This document shows positions 51,260-61,389 of a stretch of 64,000 bases of DNA, in pieces (positions within the stretch are counted from its first letter, which is position 1; each line of letters opens with the position of its first letter). The translations under genes and the position numbers were made by a program. Origin of the DNA: Blepharisma stoltei. Lineage: Eukaryota > Ciliophora > Heterotrichea > Heterotrichida > Blepharismidae. The stretch covers positions 693,501-757,500 of the forward strand of contig CAJZBQ010000058.1 of the NCBI GenBank assembly GCA_914767885.1. The letters are read 5' to 3'. The notes beneath the pieces were generated by a model that was not told the DNA's origin, did not search any database, and saw only the letters and a list, made by a program, of their open reading frames with translations.

Positions 51260-53616
51260 ATGGCTGATTCAGGAATCCAAGCTTATACTGAATCTATAGC
51301 AAAAACCCACCTAAAATACAGAGACGCCCTACAAGATATGCAGGAAGAACTCCTCAAAGAAAAGAAATGAAGACAAGAAGCAGAAACAGAAAACCGAAAT
51401 TTAAGGAAAAATTTATTGACGCTTGAAGAACAAATAACAGACTATCGATACTCATCCGTCGAGCTCCATTCAAGGCTTGACGAATATGCTGAAGCTAATA
51501 AAGAGCTACATGAAGAAAATCAAGAAAAAAGAGAAAAATTCGATGCTTTAAAAGAAAAATTTGAAAAAGAAAGAAATAGGTCAGAAACATTAGAGAGGGA
51601 ATTAGAAAAGTTTCAGAAGTTTATGAATGAGCTAAGAGATGAAGTCAGTGATAAGCAAAAAGCACTTGAAGACTGAAAAGAAGCTTTAGAACTTATGGAA
51701 GACAAGCTCAAAAGTGTTTCTACTCAGAAAAATAAGTATAAAGAAGAAATGGATTTATATAAAGAAGCTTTGGAAAATTCGAAAAATGAAAACAGTTTGC
51801 TAAAAATCCAAATTGAGGTGAAAGGTAAAGAAAAAGAAGAAATGAAAAAAGAAATTTCACATCAATGTGATGAACTTAATATAAAAATTAAAGAAATGAT
51901 GAAAAAGCATCAAGAAGAACTGGAGTTTTGAAAAGTGAATTTATCTTCACAGTATGAAACTGTAATTTCAAATGAAAGACAGAATGTTGATACCTATAAG
52001 AAAAAATTAGGACAGAGTAATGAAATTAATGAAAAAATAAAAAACGAAAGGGATAGGCTTCTTCGGAATATTGAAGATTTACGAAGAGACATTTCAGAGC
52101 AGGCTGAACAAATTTCTACTATAAAATTCCAAAAAGAGTCTCTTGAAAATCTATTGAACACTCAAGTCAGAGAACTTGAAGAGAATTTATTCACGACTGA
52201 TGATAACTATAAGCAGCTATTAGTCCAAAAAGATAAATCAATTCAACAATTAGAATCCCAACTCCAAACAGCTCAAGAAAAGCTTAAAGAATTTGCTTTT
52301 CAAAGCACTAATAGCAAAGAATCCGAAATTTTCGCTATCAAAGAGATGGAAAGGCTGCAGGATTTATTAAGAGATAAAGACACCGAAATTTCTAGCTTAA
52401 AAAATGTGCTAAACGAGCATAGAGAAGAAATCACCCAAATCAGAGAAAATATTGAAGAACAAAAATGCAGCCATTTAAGAGACATTAAAAAAGCTTGCGA
52501 CGAAGTTGAAGAAAGATATAAGAAGAAATTGCTAGAAAATGAAAAAAAAATTAAAGAAATTTTGATTAAAAATGAAGAAGAAAAAACAAGAAGAGAAAAT
52601 GAAAACGAAAACAACCAAATTAATATTTTAAAGGTTAAAGAAGAGTATATGCAAATGCTAATAGAAAAAGAAGAAAGCATCGTTCTTTTGAATACTGATA
52701 GAGATAGGCTGCAGAAAGTAGTTCAAGATTTAGAAAAGCAGCTAAAAGAAATTATATATAAAATGCAAGCAGACGCGCAAGATAGGGAAAGGCTATTAAG
52801 AGTTCTCAAAGATGAAAACATTAAAAAGGATGAGCTTGAGCAAAAAAACCTTTATCTCCGCAATAAAATTGCTGAGCTTGAGCAGCGTGTCGAAGACGAG
52901 CTCGAAGCTTGCAAAACTTCTATGAGTGAAAAAGACTCCCAAATAAAAAGAATCAAAGAAAAATACCACTCCATGCACGAATCCAAACTCGAAGAAGCTG
53001 AAGTCAAGCTTTCCACATGGAAAGAAAGATTCAGAAATAGATTAGATTAAAATTCTAGCGGGGTATTTAGGGATTATTTTAGCACCTCGCAGTCTCATAG
53101 ATAGCGTCTACTCATTGGCGCTAAATGCTATCCTCGATCTACCTTTTACTTCTGACGTGACCAAAAAATGGTGATATAGAAGGTCTGGGAGATTGCTCTA
53201 CCCGTCTTCTGGGTCTCACTAAACGATAGAGACTTTCTCAACCTCCGAAAAGGTTCGAAGTATGGGTAGACTCCTCAATGGCCTGCACGAACTATATCGC
53301 AGCTTGGTAATGTTCCCATGGAGCATTGGAGGACATTAAAATGGTAGGCACGTCTTCAAACTAGGAAAAAAAGTTGAGGGTGAGCTCTGGACCAACAAAC
53401 CTACTTGGCTCTTCTCATCTGATCCGTATCAGCTCACGGATCACCAGAGACAGCATCACACAATTTTAATATTTCTTCAGATTCAGAGAAGAAATCGGAT
53501 ATATGGAGAAATGGGGAGAAACAATGGAAACCGATTTAAACTCCCAAGCCCATCTCGCTCGTCTTCGCAGTATCCTTAACCGTCTTTATCAAGTTTTAGA
53601 TTATTCCCAAATATAA
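51260..53616 (+). CDS. Long coiled-coil protein
   Basis: 634 aa after removing the 452-bp retroposon unit (53027-53487); ATG 51260, TAA 53614. From about residue 20 to 595 it is almost continuous coiled coil, very rich in Glu and Lys (for example LEKFQKFMNELRDEVSDKQ), giving a rod-like molecule. The C-terminal 38 residues (EEIGYMEKWGETMETDLN and onward) lie beyond the retroposon and are missing from the germline ORF, which ends 5 codons into the insert. TGA is Trp at six or more positions. A role in cilia or cytoskeleton is plausible but not shown. Confidence 0.75.
53027..53487 (-). mobile_element. SINE-like retroposon with AATCT-type tail
   Basis: Flanked by AGATTCAGA; minus-strand head AAATATTAAAATTGTG at the right, and a tail of TTAATCTAATCT at the left, like the tail of the 42494 copy. 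An internal ACATTAAAATGG at about 53336 suggests a possible second head (compound element). Confidence 0.75.
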
Positions 53617-53635
53617 AAATTATTTAAAATTAAGC

Positions 53636-56600
53636 ATGAATAGAGTAGAAACTGTAAAAATCGGAGAAAAAGTCTATCCAGTCAACGAAGTCAAAGCTCT
53701 TGCAGAGCAGCTTGGAATGGACTATGAAAATGAAGGCCCAAAATATGAAGATTTTTTAGCAAATGCTCTATATGCCTTATTACCAGTTGGCTGAAGACGT
53801 GAAAGAGACCCATCAGGTAGGATTTTATACCATAACGACTATACAAACGTGACTACAGAAATTCACCCACTTTTATACCAATTTCGCAGGGCCTTTCAAA
53901 AAATCTCAACTGATAAGCTGCCTTCTTCTTCATCTCCTCATCGCAAAGAGTCGAATTTTACAATAAAAAGGCAAGAAGCAAACTGTGAAGAAACTTTATG
54001 ATCATCTCAAGTAGAATCAAATATGATCCGAGCTTTAGCTGAAAAAAATTTAATCGAACAAAAAAATGCAAGCACTCCTAATGAAATTGCATTAAAACAA
54101 GCTAACGAATTTTATGATATCATGATGGGAGATTGTGATGTTAAGCCTCCTGAAGCCATTGTTGATAGCATTGATTATCAACTTGTCAACCCTAAGCAAA
54201 TGTATGAGAGAGCAAAACTCCTTGGAATTGATGATGATACAAATTTGTATTGAATTGCTAGGCTTTCACTAATGCTTCCGCTGCCACCGTTGTGGAAGGT
54301 GACTAAAGATGATATTGGAAACGATCTTTATATGAACATCGAAGGAACCACGATGACTAAAACACACCCAGGATCATTTTTTATATCAAAGTTAATTGCG
54401 AAAGCAAGGGTGAAGTCTTCAAGTGAAAAAGCATCTTCAATGGTTTTTCATGATAAAAAAAGCAGAAAATATATAGTGAATTTAAATAAATTGCAAAACG
54501 GAGAAGATATAATTAGCTATCAGGCTGAAAACTCTTCACCAAAATTTCTTGCTCATATGAAATATTTCCAGCCTAGGATGTCAGTTCAGGAAGTACTGGA
54601 TGATATTATGATACTAGAAATTGCTCAGGACTCTGGAATCAATCTAGACAAAGAGCTGCATTTAATTGGACTTGTTTTTGATTTTATGGACAATATAAAG
54701 ATACAAGGACTATTCCACGGGTGGGAATTTCGATATACCATGCAAGGCCACAAATATTGATATCACGGGAAACAAAGGAGATCCTGCAAGTTTTTCCCTT
54801 ACAAAGATTCATTAGCTAAACACATAAGAGCAGCTAGGAAAGAAGCTATCTTAAGGTCTCGTGATAAAGTGTTAGCAATTCTAGATAGACATAAATTATT
54901 CTGACTCAAAGGCAAAGATTTTTTTTTGAAAATAAGGAAAGACGCACTTAATATCATAAATCTCTTAATAGCAAGAAACGTTGACCAAGAAAACCCAGAA
55001 GTGAATTACGATTTACGTAGCATTTCTCAGAAATTAGAAAAAGCATTAACTGAAAATGAAATGTTGGATCTTTTATTTGCATCACCTTTTATTTTTGATA
55101 TTGCAAAAATAGAAGAAGAGTTACCTAAACTTGAGATTGACTCAGATATAAGCTGGGTTACGAATTCTGAGACTTTTTCTGATATTTCGTTAGAAGATAT
55201 AAACGAAGCAGAGGATCCTGCAGAAGCTGAAGAGGCAAGCAATTTCAGAAAAGAATGAATAGAAAGATCGAAAAAGCGAAAAAAAGAATTAAAAGCATTA
55301 AGAGCTTCTAAGGTTGGAAAAGCTCCAAGAAGCATGCAATCACCTTTAATAAGTGCCCCAGAGTCAATAAAATCTGATTACACAGAGCTTCAGCCAGAGC
55401 TAAGAAACATAATGGACTTAGAAGATGAAGACGATGAAGAGTTAAGACGATTAACTGAAAGTTTGAATAGAAAAGTAGGAAAAATCGATAGTCAAATAAT
55501 AAGTCCTGCCAGCTCAGTTACCTCTTTAAAAAAAGATTCCCCATCCAAGCTACTAGATTTACAAGTCCTTCTGAAGCCTGTTTTAGATCAGCCTGAAGAA
55601 AGTATCCAAGAAATTATTGAGGCAGATCAATCTCAAAGTACCGAACCCCATCCCACAAAAAGTTTTACCAAGAAAAATACACTGAAAAGGAAGATCACTC
55701 GAGACATTTCAAAAGATGAAATAAGTGAAAGAATTGAATCTCTAGAGAGCGTTGAAAGTGAAATTGATAATAAAGGCTCATCTCATGAGGAAAACAAATT
55801 TATATTGAAAAAGCATCGCTCCAAAACTTATAAGTTGAAGGTAAGTGTTCCCAAAAAAGATAAGAGAAGAGACAATAAATCTGCACATGACCCAAATAGC
55901 GTTGGAAATGATTATAGTACTTCTCCTGGGCTTCAGCATATGTGAAACGAAGAAAAAGATGGAATCAGGAAAACAATCCAATATGTTGTAGAAATGAGAA
56001 GAAAAAGCAGCTTGACTCAGAATGGGTCCAATGATTCTTCTCCAGCTTTAAGGCAGCTTAGAACAGCAAGCATTGGAGATAGAGAAAGCCAAATTTCTTT
56101 TTATTCATCATCAGAAAACCAAAAAAATCCATTAGAAGAGCTTATTCAATATAAGAAATCAAAAAATGAAGCTGCAAATATTTTGAATGAGCAGGAAGGA
56201 AAAAGTTCTTCTGATAGATTGTCAGAAAACCTCTCAATTCCAACAAAATCGATTGCTAGCTCTATCAGAGAGGAGAAAACTGTTAAATATGAAAATTCTT
56301 CAAGCAAACTTGATGCTTCAAAAGAATCAGAAAAGAGCAGAATCGATATTAAAGATACGTCTAAGCTAAAAGTACATAGAAGAAATTCAGCAGAAATGAG
56401 TGAATCTGAAATTTCTAAAAATAAATTTTATGAAGAAACAAATAAAACAAATGAAAGTGGGCTTTCTAACCAACATGTTGTAAATGAAAGTGAGGTGGAT
56501 ACATGAAACTATAAAGAAATCGAAGAAAAAATCGAGAATTATAAGCAAGAAGTAAAAAGACAAAGGGTTCCTCATATTTCAAGAAATTTTGTAAATCCTA

Positions 56601-58493
56601 TCAATCTTCCAAGAGCATCGAGGGTCAAAATGGAGCCAACTCAAGAAGAAGAAACAACTAGAGTCAGTGAAAGACGCAGTTCCAGGAAATCTCCTTATAG
56701 AAACAAAAGTTCTGATTATACCAAAAGAAAAATAATTCCCCTTATAGGATCATATTCCCATCTACGGCAAGACGAAGCCCTACCTAAACTTACTCAAACA
56801 GAGAGAACCCAAACAGAGCAAATCAAAGAAAAGCAGCCAGATTTATGGTTTACTGAGTTTTTAGGCTACATAAATCATAATGCAATTTCTTTAAATATTC
56901 CTCAAAACTTGTTAACTACTAAAGAGATTCCACAAGTTTCGAGTTCACTTTCTCAAACCACTTTAGTAACTTTACCCAGGAACACTTTGCAGAGTTCTAT
57001 GTCTGTAACTTCATTAACTGGGGATAGAAATAGCAGATATTTCACTCTTAATAGCATGCTTCATGAAAAATCAAAATCAATTATTTCTAATTTAATCAAA
57101 GATAGACAATTTTTAGATGAAGGCTCCAGTTTTAAGTTTAAAGAACTCGATTTGCCTGCAGTAGATTTATCTAAAAGAACAAATGATAAAAATATAATTG
57201 AAGAAATTAAGGATTCCCCAAGTAAAATGCATTTTTCTTACTACTTAGAAAGAATTGGAAACCCTTTTACGAATTTTATCAGTTATGAGTTAAATTCTGA
57301 AATTCAGCCTTCTAATCTAGTGTTTATGGGAAAAAGATTAGGCTTAAAAGTCAGCATGGCTCAGTATGAATCAATTGAAAGCGATTTGCTATGAATTGTC
57401 CATTTGCAGTTAGCATACCCAGCTCCTGATAAAACCAATAAATTGCCCGCTGTTAAGCTTTGTGCTTTGAAAGATTTAAGATTACGCTGGGTATTTTAAG
57501 TCCCTGCTTCGTCCGACGAAGCATTCTACGGTTTCCCGTATGGTGGCAGAGCGTTCACCAAGCCCGGGCCGAAACCCCCGGTTTCTCGGTAGAGGTGAAG
57601 GTCAAGAGACGTGTCATACCGTCTTTGCTGACCGCCTCCATTTCCAACTTGGATCGTCGCCTAAGTTTACAAAAAACTGCCGCGTCGTCCGCCAGATCTG
57701 CCCATTGAAGGGCACCTTTTAAACTGGAGAAACTCCCGTTTAGATGTCTAGCTCGCCTTCCCCTCTTTCCGGTCATCCCGAGAAAGAACTCAACAGCTTT
57801 CGCCATTCGGGGCGAGCCACAAAAGCAGCTTAGGCAGGTAAGTCGCCCTGCCTCATTTCGGGCACTCACTGGGCTGAGCGATGCAGGCAAAAAGAAGTCA
57901 CGAGTAACTGCCCATGGGTTCGGTCACAAAAACAGCGGCCTCTGTGCTTAGACCTCTCGCTTCGAGGTCCCAAACGTTGCTGGGCCAACTCCTGGCTCCA
58001 AAAACCATGCCCGGATATACATGAGTAACCACCACTGAGAGGGTGGGTAGGTCGCCATACGCCATTTTATGTATATCTTTGTGCTTTGAAATTTGGTGAG
58101 CACCCAGGAGATTCTTATTTTCTCATGCTTTTGCAGCACCAAAGAGCAAAGAGACTTGAAGAATTGGCTAAAATGCCTCCAGAATTGCGAGTAGAATCCA
58201 CATATCAATTATCATGGCTTCCTTTTAAAGATCTCAAAGGAAACGAATATTTTTACAATTTCCTGACACATACATTCTCTTACAGCAACCCATACAGCAT
58301 AGGGTTTAAATATAAAGTATTTTTGGATTATTATAAGCTTCTAAAAGCAATAGAGAAGGCTAGGAAAAAATCTGTGCCCACCTTTGGGATTGATTCTTTG
58401 GTTGTAAGATCATCATCTGTTGCAAAACTTTCCACAAAAAGATCGAGACATAGAAAAAATTATATTCAATCACTCAGTGGATTTTATGTTTAA
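53636..58493 (+). CDS. Large WW-domain protein, CEP164-like
   Basis: 1412 aa after removing the 619-bp retroposon unit (57458-58091); ATG 53636, TAA 58491. A WW-like domain lies at about residues 50-80 (LPVGWRRERDPSGRILYHND). A second lies at about 195-245 in the CEP164 arrangement, with a preceding helical stretch (YERAKLLGIDD, LYWIARLSLMLPLPPLW). A third WW-like segment (about 1310-1345; WLPFKDLKGNEYFYNF) is beyond the retroposon. The 700 residues between are Ser/Lys/Glu-rich and probably disordered. CEP164 marks distal appendages of basal bodies and is needed for ciliogenesis, fitting a ciliate; the homology is a pattern judgement only. It begins 20 bp after the previous stop. Confidence 0.6.
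57458..58091 (-). mobile_element. SINE-like retroposon, 15-bp duplication
   Basis: Insert 57473-58076 between copies of CTTTGTGCTTTGAAA. Minus-strand head ATACATAAAATGGCG. About 50% GC in roughly 30% GC surroundings. Removal joins VKLCALK-FGEHPGD in frame. The duplication has no TA. Confidence 0.9.
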
Positions 58494-58799
58494 TTTAATA
58501 TTAATTTTTACCTTGAGTTACCCATGGGTATTATGAGAATTTAAGCTAGGCAAAAAAGAATATTTATCGTAATTTTTGATTAAATGATTAATAATTTTAA
58601 ATTTATAGATTCTAAATTTAAGTTAATAATGTATTTAACGATTGTACAGAAAATTAAATTGTGATTTGGCGCTATTTTCAGCTAATTTTAAAGTTCCATT
58701 TATCCTTCTTTTCGAATTTTTTAATATTTTTCTAAAAGCCATTGTTTTTATAAACACATTGGAATTTTTATTGGTCTTTTCTTTTATAATAAAATTGTA
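58494..58799. other. Intergenic AT-rich spacer
   Basis: No feature seen. Confidence 0.6.
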
Positions 58800-59183
58800 A
58801 TGCTAAGAATAGAAATAGAAAAGCCAAGAGGAAATCGCAATTCTGATTTCTTTGAGGCTTTCGATTTGTCACAAATACCTACAAATAGTTTTTTATCGTC
58901 TTCTTATGAGACTCACTCGAAGGGAGTTTCTAAGCCTGACGATTCAGATAGTTCAGAAGATTCGAAAAGAAATGATATATCACAATGTTCATTTGACTCA
59001 ATTGTAAAGGATTGTTTTAAGAGCCAAAATTGTGTGACAGAAATTAATCCAATGTTTATGGTCCAAACAGAAAAATGTAGCAATAAACTACGATACGAAC
59101 TTAACGAAATCTTGTTTACCGGTATTGTAAATAGTAACTGGGAGGTTGGCGAAATTCCAGACGATTGCATTGACGATTTATAA
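58800..59183 (+). CDS. Small acidic protein, unknown
   Basis: 127 aa, ATG 58800 to TAA 59181. Hydrophilic, with a Ser/Asp cluster (KPDDSDSSEDSKRND) and four Cys residues spread through the middle. No transmembrane span, signal peptide or recognised domain. Third-position AT richness fits neighbouring genes, but no homologue can be named; it converges on the gene at 59327. Confidence 0.5.
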   Translation: MLRIEIEKPRGNRNSDFFEAFDLSQIPTNSFLSSSYETHSKGVSKPDDSDSSEDSKRNDISQCSFDSIVKDCFKSQNCVTEINPMFMVQTEKCSNKLRYELNEILFTGIVNSNWEVGEIPDDCIDDL

Positions 59184-59326
59184 ATCGCAATTGCGTATAA
59201 GTAAATTTTGTAAAGAAAACAAGTAATTTAATAGCGAACTTAATTTTTTGATTAATCGCATTTTTCATAGCTATTTCTCCATTAAACTTAATAAGTTGAA
59301 CATTATTTATGGATTTTTTTTATATT

Positions 59327-60238
59327 TTATAAAGAATCAAAAGATTTATTCTTGTGTGTAATATCTTCTTTGCTGGGTCTCCCTCTCGTTCTGCTCTCTC
59401 TAAATTCTGCAAAAATATCTAAACTTGATTTTTTCCTTTGCAAAGGCAAAAAATTTTCAGGCTCTATGCTGAAAATACTTGAATACATTTCCTTTGTTTT
59501 TTCATAACCATTTTGTGCATATATATACGGTAAAAATCCTATAGCTTTGCTAGGAAGAAATGTTTGCAAAAAGTTATCCCCTTTAAATCCTTTCTTATTA
59601 AATAACAGCATAGAAGATACGTCGAAGCTACTTATTCTTTGTCTGGGGGTTACAAGAGAAGGATTAGGATTATTAAAGTCAGGTGATAGCCATATTGGTG
59701 ATGCAGTCACTAACGAACTCTCATAGAGAAGGTTTATCGACTTTTCGACTCCACCCCAGAGGGACTATCCCTTTTTCGAGTGCCCTTTCGGTACATTCTG
59801 TCTCCTCCTTGCCTTGAGGCTTCAGTTTTGAGTGTGCAACTTATGGATTTCTGCAACCCTGCTACGGGGGATTGGAGTAGCTTGATTTCAAGGATCAGCT
59901 CCTTGGAATCTATCGGGTGCCGAAGTGCCTTCCATCGACAGCTACAGGAAAAAAGACTACCGTGGCGTATACCGAAACCCCAGTTTCTCGGTAGAGGAAT
60001 GCCTATGGGTTTTCGGATCCAAAGGACGTTGTTGAGCACCTCCATTTTCAACCACAGGAAAGCAGCCAAAACCTACCCGGATGCACATCTCTTAAGCCTG
60101 CACTTGATTTACGGCTCTGAGTTCATTTCAGTTCGCCATAGCCATAAGGTCTGGACTGTTGCACAAAGAGAGCAGGCTGGCGCGTGCCGTCATTTTAATG
60201 TATGCTACAAGAGAAGGAAGGTTAATACTTTCAGACAT
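59327..60238 (-). CDS. Small protein of unknown function, 5' part split off by a retroposon
   Basis: 140 aa if the insertion between 59725 and 60223 is removed so that one AACCTTCTCT copy remains: ATG 60236-60238 begins MSESINLLYESSLVTASPIW, which reads into the long downstream frame that itself has no ATG. Stop TAA at 59327. Short, Pro/Ser-rich and basic toward the C-terminus (RKKSSLDIFAEFRESRTRGR). No family recognised. The start rests on the deduced excision. Confidence 0.5.
59725..60223 (-). mobile_element. SINE-like retroposon
   Basis: GC-rich insert (about 59735-60209). Flanks AGAGAAGGTT (left) and AGAGAAGGAAGGTT (right), so the duplication differs by 4 bp. Minus-strand head ACATTAAAATGACGGC. 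Confidence 0.75.
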
Positions 60239-61389
60239 TTTTCTCATAGGTAGCTCAGGCGAACGAGAAGCTTGTGTGGATAATTCAGATAGTGTTTTGG
60301 TGTTAAGAGTTGATGGGATGCTAACTCCCCTTTTTGAAGGGCAGCGTAATTTCGCTTCACATAAGAGTTAGTGATTTTTTAAGATTTTTTTGAATCTCAA
60401 AATACCAAATATGCGACATTTAAAAACAATTTTTTTTCAAAAAGATTTTGTTCGCTCGCGTAGGGGCGGGGCACTCATGAAAAAGCTTAATTTTCCCGAA
60501 TATAGGAAATTTAACAGGCTTCACCTACTTAGCAGGGAAATAAGTGTGAATGATCTGATTTGTTCTTTTGGACTATTTTTTATGCTCATTGAATTAATTA
60601 ACTGGTAAATAATATGATGATATTAAAAAGTATTAATTAGGAACTAAACATTATTGGCAGAAAAACCCAATAATATTAAGTGCTATGGCAGCTTCTAAGA
60701 TTTAAATATAAATAAAGGGTCGAATTTGGTGACTTTATATCGTGGTTTTTTTAATAAATTACTTTTTATTGTTCTATTTATGAGTCAATTAATAAGCTTA
60801 GATTGATTAATTTTGAAACTCTTATTAACCTATTATTAAAAAGTCTTCTATAACGTTTAATAGTTCTAATTGATTCCTATAATTCTTTTTAACTGCAAAT
60901 TCAAGTTTCAGAATATTTCTCTACTGCCACAACTCTTTTAAATTTTTTTGCTCTACTATTTTAAAGTTATTTTTTATCTCAAATTGTATAATGGCATAGA
61001 TAGAGAGGAAAAATCTGCGACTTCAAGTATTAGCAAAACCAATTTTTATAAGGACGCTACTTATAGATCTCTAACAGAGTTATGAATTGAATAACTCAGC
61101 AAATAGATTTATTGAAATTCTATTTATAAATTTAATTAGTCAGATGTAGATAAAGCTGCATCCAAAAGCTTGTAGCATTTTATGATATAATTTTTGCTAG
61201 CTAATGGACTCTATGCTTTAGTTCTGTTTTTAGGAGATATAGATATATAGCTATTTTTATAGAGTCAGCAGTTTAAATCCATAATATTTGATTAACTATG
61301 AAAGAAAAAAGCGTAATTATTGTATAAATTTTAAATAAGCAATATATAGCAAATAATATTTTTATAAAAAGTTAATTAAATTAAATAAA
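60239..61389. other. Mostly gene-free AT-rich interval
   Basis: A MITE-like fragment may span about 60322-60477 (CTAACTCCCC at the left, GTTCGCTCGCGTAGGGGCGG at the right), but its flanks (TAA, TCA) disagree. A plus-strand open frame (about 60188-60371) overlaps it. No supported gene. Confidence 0.45.

Noticed and set aside
53241-53265. GGTTCGAAG as a tRNA B-box
   Set aside because: No acceptor or anticodon stem can be folded around it; part of a retroposon.
60188-60371. Plus-strand frame EGRLILSDIFLIGSSGE...
   Set aside because: Plausible-looking, but it overlaps the start of the minus-strand gene and a retroposon edge, and has no ATG outside the insert.
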